A stretch of DNA of 19,498 nucleotides. Origin: Lachnospiraceae bacterium. Lineage in GTDB: Bacteria; Bacillota_A; Clostridia; Lachnospirales; Lachnospiraceae. The DNA lies in contig JAETQR010000052.1 of assembly GCA_021770615.1 (NCBI GenBank), positions 1 to 19,498 of the forward strand. The letters run 5' to 3'. Position 1 is the first letter of the stretch; every line of letters starts with the position of its first letter. The position numbers and the translations under genes are program-made. A model generated the notes under the pieces. That model saw only the letters and a list, made by a program, of their open reading frames with translations. It ran no database searches and had not been told where the DNA came from. Shown one piece after another: positions 7,252 to 13,729 of the stretch.

Positions 7252-7319
7252 AAAGTAATCCGCTCTTTTTCTCCGTCTTGCCTCCGCAGATTTGCTACAC
7301 GCGTGTAGCGAATTACTTT
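7252..7319. promoter_or_regulatory. Nested inverted repeats with a strong palindrome; possible operator or folded leader
   Basis: The core GCTACACGCGTGTAGC (7294-7309) is a perfect 16-bp palindrome and extends to 22 bases (7291-7312) with one mismatched pair. Around it, AAAGTAATCCGC (7252-7263) pairs with GCGAATTACTTT (7308-7319), 12 bases with one mismatch, sharing the right side of the palindrome. A perfect palindrome of this size suits a dimeric repressor. Without the IS66 element it would lie about 220 bases upstream of the ATG at 4823, so it may once have controlled that operon. No T tract follows, so a terminator is less likely. The rest of 7194-7378 shows nothing I can name. Confidence 0.45.
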
Positions 7320-7378
7320 AAAATCTCAGTGTCACATAATTTTTACTGAACACATTTTTTTATAACACTCTATAACCA

Positions 7379-7504
7379 TTATAAACTTTCTATCTCGACA
7401 CTAATTTGAAGCAGAATATCTTTTGTCAGTTTTGATAAATCACCTTTAAAATATGCCGTCCTCTGTCCGTTTTCTTTACGGGTAATTTTCAGAATCTTTT
7501 TCTA
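7379..7504 (-). pseudogene. Orphan C-terminal coding fragment
   Basis: About 41 codons on the minus strand read KILKITRKENGQRTAYFKGD, then LSKLTKDILLQISVEIESL, to a TAA at 7379-7381. The composition is protein-like, but the frame opens right after a TAG and has no start codon or ribosome binding site. It lies just downstream of the macro-domain gene. It is probably the tail of a lost gene. The family is not recognised. Confidence 0.3.
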
Positions 7505-7507
7505 ATA

Positions 7508-8041
7508 TTACTGTCTATCCATTTCTGTTTTCCAAACCGCATGATCATATGCAGCAAGAGTTTCCGAATCAAACAGGACAAATCTCACAATATCAATTTG
7601 ATCCATATGTTCTTCGCAGAATTCCCGGACTGTTCGGACAGCTGCAAGTGCGGCCCTGTCTACCGGATAACTGTACACCCCTGTTGAGATTGAGGGAAAT
7701 GCGATTGTCCGAATCCCATGAGCAACTGCTGTCTGCAAGGAATTCCAGTACGCATTTTCAAGAAGCTGTTCTTCCCCGTCCTGTCCGCCGCGCCAGATAG
7801 GTCCTACCGTATGGATCACATATTTGCATGGCAAACGGTAAGCTCCGGTAATCTTTGCCTCCCCTGTTTTACAGCCATGAAGAGTCCGGCATTCAGCCAA
7901 AAGCTCTCGTCCGGCAGCACGGTGGATTGCGCCGTCCACACCCCCGCCTCCAAGCAGGCTGTTGTTCGCCGCATTTACGATCGCTTCCAGATCATCCACT
8001 TTTGTAATATCTCCCTGAACTGTCTGTATCCTGTATCCCAT
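7508..8041 (-). CDS. Macro-domain protein (O-acetyl-ADP-ribose deacetylase type)
   Basis: A 177-aa single-domain protein, the usual length for YmdB/MacroD-type enzymes, which hydrolyse O-acetyl-ADP-ribose and remove ADP-ribose from acidic side chains. Visible motifs are GDITKVDDLEAIVNAANNSL (residues 10-29, adenine and distal-ribose binding), GGGGVDGAIHRAAG (31-44, with the catalytic-type Asp36), CKTGEAKITGAY (57-68), YVIHTVGP (74-81) and FPSISTGVYSYP (115-126, the phosphate-binding loop). The start is set by AGGAGG 7 bases before the ATG at 8041. It is the last gene of a minus-strand run after sce7726, LigT-like and metallo-beta-lactamase-fold genes. The two genes immediately upstream are decayed, but this frame is intact. 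It presumably acts in the cytoplasm. The fine substrate cannot be read from the sequence. Confidence 0.9.
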   Translation of the reverse strand: MGYRIQTVQGDITKVDDLEAIVNAANNSLLGGGGVDGAIHRAAGRELLAECRTLHGCKTGEAKITGAYRLPCKYVIHTVGPIWRGGQDGEEQLLENAYWNSLQTAVAHGIRTIAFPSISTGVYSYPVDRAALAAVRTVREFCEEHMDQIDIVRFVLFDSETLAAYDHAVWKTEMDRQ

Positions 8042-8068
8042 AGAATTCCTCCTGATACAATATATCCT

Positions 8069-8445
8069 CTATTTCATCCTGCAGGTCCCTTCCCACCTAT
8101 AGGTCATCCTTGGTTGCCGGTTCTGATTTCTGCCCCAGAAAAAAAGCTCCAGGCCGTCCACATCCTGATGCGTCCCCGGCTTTACCGTGACGATACTCCC
8201 CACAAATTTTGCAGCCTCCTGCGCCTTGCCCCCATCTTCTCCGGAACGACCAGGATGGTCTCCGCTTTCGCGGCCTTTCTGATATCTTCCGGGGAGAAAT
8301 GGTCATAGTGATCGTGCGTGATCAAAAGGTAATCTGCATCTTTCGACTCCTCACGCATTCGGAAAGGATCCGCATAAACAATACCTTCCTGTCCTTTGAG
8401 CCTAATGCTGCTTTGCGTAAATACCTCAATGTTTTCCGTCACCAT
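8069..8445 (-). pseudogene. Metallo-beta-lactamase-fold hydrolase, truncated and frameshifted
   Basis: The ATG at 8445 has AGGAGG 5 bases upstream. The frame reads VTENIEVFTQSSIRLKG, IVYADPFRM and the metal-binding block LLITHDHYDHFSPEDI. This resembles the small UlaG-like MBL proteins of Clostridia, which are about 210 aa. At about 8221-8232 (a GGGGGCAAGGCGCAGG stretch) the frame breaks. In the next frame it resumes as AQEAAKFVGSIVTVKPGTHQ then DVDGLELF, and reaches a stop at 8069-8071. The second half of the domain, with the remaining metal ligands, is absent. It overlaps the end of the LigT-like gene by 20 bases, so the original operon spacing is preserved. It is very unlikely to be active. 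Confidence 0.75.
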
Positions 8446-8854
8446 CAATACCTCCTATTTCTGTGTAGATCATCCCTCTTTTGCCTCGATCCGAACGCAT
8501 CAGAGATACCGCTGTTGCCATGGTTTCCCTTACATGGATATTCTCTGAAACTCCCTTTGGTACACCGTCTCTGAAAGATACCTTCCGTATCAAGGTGACA
8601 TGCGGCGAGAATTTCTTCCTGTCAAACGGAATACCCTTCCCAGATAAAGCCCTACGCAGCCTTCTCACATAGCTTTCCAATTCCGGAGTATGCCCTATCC
8701 CTGCAAAGTACATATCCCGGAAATACTGCAGACCGTCAAATTTCAAAGGAACCGGATGAAAAGGCACAGTTTCCATCACATCAAGGATGTCATCCGGATT
8801 GCCATACTCCCCGATAAAGGTAAGCGTAAGATGCAGGTTCTCCGGCTTTGACTC
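8426..8854 (-). pseudogene. 2H phosphoesterase / LigT-like 2'-5' RNA ligase, N-terminus lost
   Basis: The frame from 8854 holds both signature motifs of the 2H superfamily: HLT in ENLHLTLTFIGEYGNPDD, and HVT in KKFSPHVTLIRK. The C-terminus (RGKRGMIYTEIG) is as expected. Family members hydrolyse 2',3'-cyclic phosphates or related cyclic nucleotides. The first motif is preceded in frame by a TAG at 8855-8857, and the first available start (GTG at 8779) lies downstream of it. The ~40 N-terminal residues and any usable start are therefore missing. A 117-aa product from 8779 would have only one of the two catalytic histidines. It lies between the sce7726 gene and the MBL-fold remnant. Confidence 0.72.
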
Positions 8855-8939
8855 CTATCTGAAATCGCACCTTCCCGCGCCCGGTTCTATATCCAAATAT
8901 GTAAGCACCGCCTCCACATCTGAAACCGTCTTTCTTCAT
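8855..8939 (-). pseudogene. Small frameshifted fragment between sce7726 and the LigT remnant
   Basis: An ATG at 8939 overlaps the stop of the sce7726 gene (ATGA). After three codons (MKK) the frame looks unnatural. Skipping one base gives TVSDVEAVLTYLDIEPGAGR then CDFR and the TAG at 8855-8857. This looks like real protein but is not the expected LigT N-terminus. I do not recognise it. It may be the start of a gene fused into the LigT remnant by deletion. Confidence 0.3.
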
Positions 8940-9607
8940 TTTGGGCCCCTCCGATATAAAGTTCCATCCTCTATCCTTTTCTTTCTCCTGCGGAATTCCT
9001 CTATTTCCTGGCTTATCGTGTTATAATCTCTCTCGAAAAGTTCATCATATGCCTGCGGCCACAAGGTATCACCCGGAACCTTCTCTATTAATTTATCCTG
9101 CACAAAGAGCTTGCTCTTCTCCTTATATTTAGGAAGGCCGTTTTTTTCAAGCAGCCTGTTAAGCTCCGTCCGCCACAGGATAGTGATCTTCCGTTTGTCC
9201 TTCACTCTTGGATTGACATCCGCTTCCCGCAGGACATAAAAATCAATCTCTCCGTTTTCGTCTGGCTCGACCATGATGATACCCCACCATTCCGGTACAT
9301 GTTCCTCTACATGGGCTGCATGGGATGTACCTGCAACGATAATATTGCGGTCATAATACCAGTCATAGTATTTGGTCTGCCTCCCAAGTCTTGCATAGGT
9401 ATCCGCATCGCTTTTTATCTCTATGCCATATAAAAGTTTCGGTGTGATCATCACAGCATCTGCTCTCGCGCTTCCCGTTCTCTTTTCTTCCAGTATCCTG
9501 GTCTTTCCATATGTCTCCTCCAAAAAATCAAAAAGAGGTTCCCGGATATCCTTGTCATAAAGGGTTCTCCCGGAATCATACCTAGACTCCACATTCTCAT
9601 TTATCAC
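8936..9607 (-). CDS. sce7726-family protein, PD-(D/E)XK nuclease-like
   Basis: A 223-aa soluble protein. The N-terminal half has a PD-(D/E)XK-type layout: the helix DIREPLFDFLEETYG, then RADAVMI (Asp50) and YGIEIKSDADTYARLGRQTK (Glu63, Lys65), then a strand-rich part ending HVPEWWGIIMVE. The sequence IEIKSD.DT..RL..Q and the WWGI motif are hallmarks of the sce7726 family, which is found in mobile and phage-related DNA and is not well characterised. The C-terminal part (about 135-223) is basic and helical. The start is GTG at 9607, with GAGGAG 7 bases upstream inside the end of the preceding gene. It follows the 100-aa gene by 6 bases and overlaps a downstream ATG by 4. A DNA end-cleaving or binding role is inference from the fold. 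Confidence 0.75.
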   Translation of the reverse strand: MINENVESRYDSGRTLYDKDIREPLFDFLEETYGKTRILEEKRTGSARADAVMITPKLLYGIEIKSDADTYARLGRQTKYYDWYYDRNIIVAGTSHAAHVEEHVPEWWGIIMVEPDENGEIDFYVLREADVNPRVKDKRKITILWRTELNRLLEKNGLPKYKEKSKLFVQDKLIEKVPGDTLWPQAYDELFERDYNTISQEIEEFRRRKKRIEDGTLYRRGPK

Positions 9608-9613
9608 ACGTAT

Positions 9614-9916
9614 CTACTCCTCATCGCCACCAAGTCCGTAATAAAGTATTTCGTTATATTTGGCGCTTGCTTCCTCATTTGCCCTTTTCTCTTTCCAGGC
9701 ATCTGTCTCGCTGCAGATGGCAAGCATCTCATCCACGATCAGTTCAGCCTTCTTTGGCTTCACATGGTACAGATAGCCCGTCATTCGGCTCATTGCTCTC
9801 GAGCTGCCAAGATTCTTTGCAATTTCCAATCCCAGCTCTTCCGGAAATCCGAGCTGCTTTACTGCATCCACAAGCTGGTTCTTTGCCCTCAACCATTCAT
9901 ACTGGTCCGCCGTCAT
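9614..9916 (-). CDS. Unknown 100-aa protein, partner of the sce7726 gene
   Basis: A small, mostly helical protein: MTADQYEWLRAKNQLVDAVK, then QLGFPEELGLEIAKNLGSSR and a tail rich in Lys/Glu. No membrane segment, signal peptide or known motif is visible. LGFPEELGLEIAKNLGS followed by MTGYLYHVKPKKAELIVDEM suggests a compact helical fold. It has a ribosome binding site (GGAAGGA, 8 bases before the ATG). It ends 6 bases before the GTG of the sce7726 gene and its last codons carry that gene's ribosome binding site, so the two are co-translated. The tight coupling suggests a functional pair. I do not recognise the family and give no function. Confidence 0.7.
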   Translation of the reverse strand: MTADQYEWLRAKNQLVDAVKQLGFPEELGLEIAKNLGSSRAMSRMTGYLYHVKPKKAELIVDEMLAICSETDAWKEKRANEEASAKYNEILYYGLGGDEE

Positions 9917-9988
9917 ATGATCATTCCTTCCAATTTGTTATAAGCCTCATTCTTGAGATATCTGTAACTACGCTTCAGACTTTCTCTA

Positions 9989-10523
9989 TTATATTCCGTT
10001 ATGAGAATGAATACAAGATTCCATAGAATTTTCCCGGCACATCTGAATGACCTTTCGGGCAAATGCTTCCTTATTGTCAATCCGGTCACTGTTTGCTGCT
10101 CCTTTTAAATACTGCCAGCTATTGCTGGACATACTGCTGACTGCATCCGGGATCCCTGAATGGCTTTCTTTCCATCCCCCAATCCCTGCCTGCCATAACA
10201 GAACATGCCTGCCACCTGAAATTTTCCATTAAACTGTCTGCCATTACTAAAGGAGAGACAAAATATTGATGAAACAATAACCTGCTTATTACTGTTTCGC
10301 TGTCCTTCCCAGGCAAATATTCTCCAAGAATCGCTACATATCCCAATTCTGAAAATTTAATAATATGATAGTCTTCTGATTCTTTCAGAATGTCTTCAAA
10401 CAATACCAGCAAACTCGTTGTACGCAAATAATTCTGCCATTAATCCCACTCTCCGAGAATGAACTGCCTCACCAATAAACCATACAAAATAATACGACAG
10501 GATGATAAGACTTGCAATATCAT
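9989..10523 (-). pseudogene. Unknown gene of about 178 codons, broken by a stop and a frameshift
   Basis: The ATG at 10523 overlaps the stop of the DUF6508 gene (ATGA). The frame runs 27 codons (MILQVLSSCRIILYGLLVRQ...LGEWD), meets a TAA at 10440-10442, then continues in the same frame as WQNYLRTTSLLVLFEDILKE, ISRLLFHQYFVSPLVMADSL and WQACSVMAG. Near 10180-10195, at a GGGATTGGGGG stretch, the frame shifts by one base and resumes as GGWKESHSGIPDAVSSMSSN, then EAFARKVIQMC, to a stop at 9989-9991. The total length (535 bases) is one more than a multiple of three, fitting a single-base insertion. The family is not recognised. It was clearly the next gene in the operon after the DUF6508 protein. 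A sequencing error could explain the shift but not also the stop. Confidence 0.6.
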
Positions 10524-11548
10524 AAATCACAGGAACTGTTCATCCCTGACCCCCCATCATCCTGCCAAAGTACAAAATCTACTTTCTTCAAATCCGTAAA
10601 TCCTGTTTTTGGGAAAGCCTCATCAAATGCCCGGATGACCACTTTTCCATCATCGGATGCCACATACTTAAAGAAATCCCTTTTATACCGCATATAACGG
10701 TCAAATATTTTCTTTTCACGGTCTTTTGTCCCATAGGCTGGTATCTTATAGCCAAAATGCCTATCCGTAACATTCCGGTCCCATATCGGCTGCTCCGGAT
10801 CAAGCGTATGTACCAGCTTGCTTGAAAATGAAACCTCCAGCGTTCCGTATTTCAGGAAATATGACAGAGTCTCCTTGAATGAAGGTTTTATCTCCTTGAC
10901 CCGTTCCATGTATATGAAATAATCCCGCCGAAACTCTTTCGGGTATCTGCCGAGCGTATAAAAGTTTTCATAGGTCTTCTGGAATTCCTCATCTAACGAT
11001 ACATCAACCCGTTGCACCTTCTCCATGATGAACCGATATCGTTCTATACCGATAAGCATCTTGGGCTTTGCCAGTATTGTCGGAAGCCTCCTTAAATCAA
11101 ATATCTTATCTCTTTTGCCTATGTTTCCCCTGTCAATCTCTTTCAGGCGCTCCAACCACCTCTGTATACTCCCTTTTTGGAAAAAACCGAGCAGCGCCCC
11201 ATCACAGAACCTTTCCGCCCTGACCGCACCCAACAGGAGGGCCATAACACATATCCCATCCTTGTCCAAAACATCCACGGCCTCCATAGTGGCACTCCCC
11301 CACTCAATCCCATTCTGTTCCAGAATATCCTTATATTGGTTCAGGCCGTGCTCCGGATGGTTTTTTGCAAATGAGAACACCGCATCCATGAATTTTCTCA
11401 CAAATCCTGAATACGATACAAAGGGCATCTGGATTGGGTGTTCTGGGCTTCCGTCATTTTTATGATCCATTATCCAATGTCCATATTCCCCCTGCAAAAG
11501 TTCTCCTAAAATATCTGTAAGTTCTTCATACATTTTTATCTTCTCCAT
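10520..11548 (-). CDS. DUF6508 protein with a large extra C-terminal domain
   Basis: 342 aa from the ATG at 11548, which has AAAGGAT 4 bases upstream. A longer frame opens at GTG 11629 but has no ribosome binding site there. Residues 5-140 match DUF6508: YEELTDILGELLQGEYGHWI, PFVSYSGFVRKFMDAVFSF and ICVMALLLGAVRAERFCDGA with GSIQRWLERLKEID. The second half (about 150-335) is a separate domain: PKMLIGIERYRFIMEKVQ, FSSKLVHTLDPEQPIWDRNV and RAFDEAFPKTGFTDLKKVDF with VLWQ. The PIWD...V block and following helices recall helix-hairpin-helix DNA glycosylase-like domains, but I cannot confirm this. Neither half has a known function. It ends in an ATGA overlap with the broken gene at 9989-10523. The length of both halves and the intact frame argue that it is expressed. 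Confidence 0.65.
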   Translation of the reverse strand: MEKIKMYEELTDILGELLQGEYGHWIMDHKNDGSPEHPIQMPFVSYSGFVRKFMDAVFSFAKNHPEHGLNQYKDILEQNGIEWGSATMEAVDVLDKDGICVMALLLGAVRAERFCDGALLGFFQKGSIQRWLERLKEIDRGNIGKRDKIFDLRRLPTILAKPKMLIGIERYRFIMEKVQRVDVSLDEEFQKTYENFYTLGRYPKEFRRDYFIYMERVKEIKPSFKETLSYFLKYGTLEVSFSSKLVHTLDPEQPIWDRNVTDRHFGYKIPAYGTKDREKKIFDRYMRYKRDFFKYVASDDGKVVIRAFDEAFPKTGFTDLKKVDFVLWQDDGGSGMNSSCDL

Positions 11549-11902
11549 TTTATCCTTTTGTGGTAGTTTCTCCGATTTGTGCCTTGCCATCTGCGCTTCC
11601 CGCAATTTCTCCTTTAGTCCGATAGTCACCTGAAAAGATTGTATTGCATTTTTTCACAGTATCTTTGATAACGGCATCAAGAGTTACATTCCTCACCGCT
11701 CCCTTATTGAATACCGTTTCTGGCTTTTTTGAACATACGCTCTTTTTTCTGCTAGCCAAAATATCCGCAAAAAGCAGGTATCAAAAAACACCAAAAACTC
11801 ATTCTGAATCTTTGATGTCTTTCTGTCTTTTGTCAAGCCATAATTTATCATCCAGCCGTCTTCTGGAACAAATTCATTTACTGCCGCATTCCAAGACATC
11901 AT
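11549..11902 (-). pseudogene. Decayed coding sequence, family unknown
   Basis: Two overlapping minus-strand frames look like pieces of one gene. The first starts at an ATG at 11902 (MMSWNAAVNEFVPEDGWMIN, YGLTKDRKTSKIQNEFLVFF) and turns unnatural at about 11770. The second gives FNKGAVRNVTLDAVIKDTVK then KCNTIFSGDYRTKGEIAGSA and ends at a TAA at 11550-11552, inside the ribosome binding site of the DUF6508 gene. A one-base shift near 11740-11760 would join them. No clear ribosome binding site precedes the ATG. I cannot name the protein. Confidence 0.35.
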
Positions 11903-11934
11903 GCTGCACGGTCTGCGCGTGCCAGTCTTGGAAT

Positions 11935-12381
11935 TTAAGGTATCCTGCAGATCTCTTCCTCTGTCACATCATTTGCATTTAACGGCTTATGCCACTTCAC
12001 CTCCGGATAGGATTTTTTTAGGCTTACAGCAAGTTTCATCGGCTTTGTGGAGCCGCTTGTGGTAAATACAGCCGCATGCTTTCCGTTTAAATCCAGGGCA
12101 TCTAACAAGGTCAGAACTACATTTGGCACGGCTCCACACCAGATTGGAAATCCGATCAGGATACGGTCATATTTTTGTATATCCGGTATCCCCATCGCAA
12201 GTTTTGGCCGTGCCTTTGTAACAATCTCTTTTATAGATGTCAATACAGTCTTTAAGTAAGACATCTCATAAGGTCTCTCTGGTTTAATTTCTACTAAATC
12301 AGCCTTCTTCGTCCTCGCAATCTTTTCAGCGGCTGCTTTGGTAGTTCCTGTCTGCGAAAAATAAATCACCAAAGTACTCAT
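11935..12381 (-). CDS. Flavodoxin
   Basis: A 148-aa electron-transfer flavoprotein. The chosen ATG at 12381 (MSTLVIYFSQTGTTKAAAEK) has AAAGGAG 9 bases upstream. An in-frame ATG at 12438 would add 19 residues that look like leader sequence. The FMN phosphate loop SQTGTTK (residues 9-15) is typical. IGFPIWCGAVPN (about 85-96) and VFTTSGSTKP (about 115-125) correspond to the two isoalloxazine-contacting loops. It probably shuttles electrons in the cytoplasm. The C-terminus ends abruptly at EEEICRIP. A one-base change would continue it as YLKFQDWHAQ and beyond, so the last helix may be shortened or altered. It has its own promoter at 12464-12492, inside the end of jetD, and no clear functional link to Wadjet. 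Confidence 0.85.
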   Translation of the reverse strand: MSTLVIYFSQTGTTKAAAEKIARTKKADLVEIKPERPYEMSYLKTVLTSIKEIVTKARPKLAMGIPDIQKYDRILIGFPIWCGAVPNVVLTLLDALDLNGKHAAVFTTSGSTKPMKLAVSLKKSYPEVKWHKPLNANDVTEEEICRIP

Positions 12382-12463
12382 CTCAAAATCTCCTTTCACA
12401 TTTCGGGCAATATTCTGTCTAACTGTATCCGTTAACATATTTGTATTATTCTTTCCATTTTCT

Positions 12464-12492
12464 ATTATAGGATTCTTTTATTCAAAATGCAA
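12464..12492 (-). promoter_or_regulatory. Sigma-A-type promoter for the flavodoxin gene
   Basis: On the minus strand: -35 TTGCAT (12487-12492), 17 bases, -10 TATAAT (12464-12469). The -35 lies within the last codons of jetD, whose stop is at 12482-12484. The leader to the ATG at 12381 would be about 75 bases. No strong terminator separates jetD from it, so read-through is likely. Confidence 0.65.
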
Positions 12493-13729
12493 AAGAATTC
12501 TTACGGATAACCTCTTGTTCCAGTTTCATATCTTTCTCTTCCATATATTCCAAAACTTGTGCAATTCCCTTCTGCCCGAACCATTCTTTCCCCATCAGCA
12601 CCTGCAGACGTTTCTTATCATTTTCTGTCAATTTCTTTGTGTAGCCTTCATATTGTTTTAGTTCCCATATTCCCATATGATAAGTCTGAAATGGAATCCC
12701 TGTTTTCTCACATAAGTCTCTGTAAATTTCAAAGCCACCGATATCAATGTCTCCGAAATGAAGGTATTCTGCTTCTGGAAGTTCTTGATATACTTTGCTT
12801 AAAAGCTCTCTCCGCACAGAATTATGATATCCTCCAAGATAAATAATCAGGCTGTTTTCCTCTTGCCATCTAAAAAATGTAGTTAGATTCTCAACCGTTA
12901 TTACCTTCTTCACTTTGCCCCTTCCTGAAACTATGATATTTTTTACATCGGCGCCAGAAATTCCAATCCCCTGTTCCAGGCAGGCTAAATCTACGACCGT
13001 TTTTCTCCCTTTTTGAAAAGAAAGTTCTCCTTCACCTTTGATATACACATAATCCGGGGTATGATAAATATTATACTCCGCAAGAATCTGGTAAATATCC
13101 ATATCTGCAAAATCCGTTTTGAAACGGCGTATAATCTTCCCTAGAACCCCTAACTGGGACTCAAATGCTTTTGAATCTGCAAAATGCCAGATAGAAAATT
13201 CACGAATATAACAAGATTCCTTATTATTTTCCACGAGCGAAAGCATTGCTAAAATGTTCTTCGTTTTTTCTAAATCTGATAAGTCAATAAATTCCTTTAC
13301 TGATTTTCCCTTTTCGATCCGTTCTTTTAAATAAGCGGCAAATTTCGATGCGATAACATCTTCTTTCTGTTCCTGCTCCCATGCGGCTAAAAAGTGCAAA
13401 TGAAGATTTACATAATCTGCTTTCGGCGTTCTTTTTAAATAAGAATATACTTGATCAATATGCTCCTCTTTCAAAATCACTTTCTGGATAATATGCCCCG
13501 CTTTTTCTTTCTTCCAGACAACGGAAAAAAAGTCTTTTCTCTCAAGTTCCTTTACTACTGCATGAATTTCATCATAAGCAAGAGAACTCTCATTAAAATA
13601 TTCCGGCATTGTTTTCTTTGTAAACCGAAAAGCAATATGGATATTTACCTTATTTTCGCCCTGTGACAGAAGGCTGTTTTCATAAGAATCCAAAAGTCCG
13701 CTTAGTATTTTGACATCATACTGTGCCAT
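12482..13729 (-). CDS. jetD: Wadjet nuclease subunit JetD (TOPRIM, DUF2220-type)
   Basis: 415 aa from the ATG at 13729, which has GGAGGG 8 bases upstream. A longer frame from 13762 adds 11 residues but has no such site and lies deeper in jetC. The C-terminal half carries the TOPRIM features of JetD: KKVITVENLTTF (Glu280, the metal-binding glutamate) and EYLHFGDIDIGGFEIYRDL (Asp327 and Asp329). The N-terminal ~200 residues (YDVKILSGLLDSYENS and IHIAFRFTKKTMPEYF) look like winged-helix arm domains. In characterised Wadjet systems JetD is the topoisomerase VI-like subunit that cuts circular DNA after JetABC have extruded it. The catalytic residues are present, so activity is expected. The start overlaps the jetC stop by 14 bases. 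It is the last gene of the operon. Confidence 0.9.
   Translation of the reverse strand: MAQYDVKILSGLLDSYENSLLSQGENKVNIHIAFRFTKKTMPEYFNESSLAYDEIHAVVKELERKDFFSVVWKKEKAGHIIQKVILKEEHIDQVYSYLKRTPKADYVNLHLHFLAAWEQEQKEDVIASKFAAYLKERIEKGKSVKEFIDLSDLEKTKNILAMLSLVENNKESCYIREFSIWHFADSKAFESQLGVLGKIIRRFKTDFADMDIYQILAEYNIYHTPDYVYIKGEGELSFQKGRKTVVDLACLEQGIGISGADVKNIIVSGRGKVKKVITVENLTTFFRWQEENSLIIYLGGYHNSVRRELLSKVYQELPEAEYLHFGDIDIGGFEIYRDLCEKTGIPFQTYHMGIWELKQYEGYTKKLTENDKKRLQVLMGKEWFGQKGIAQVLEYMEEKDMKLEQEVIRKNSFAF

Noticed and set aside
7718..8308. 196-codon plus-strand frame over the macro and MBL genes
   Set aside because: It is a reverse-strand reflection of two recognised genes, is rich in Pro/Ser/Cys, and has no supporting start signal.
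9667..10026. 119-codon plus-strand frame opposite the 100-aa gene
   Set aside because: It is antisense to a gene with good coupling and ribosome binding site, and is Ser/Pro-rich without motifs.
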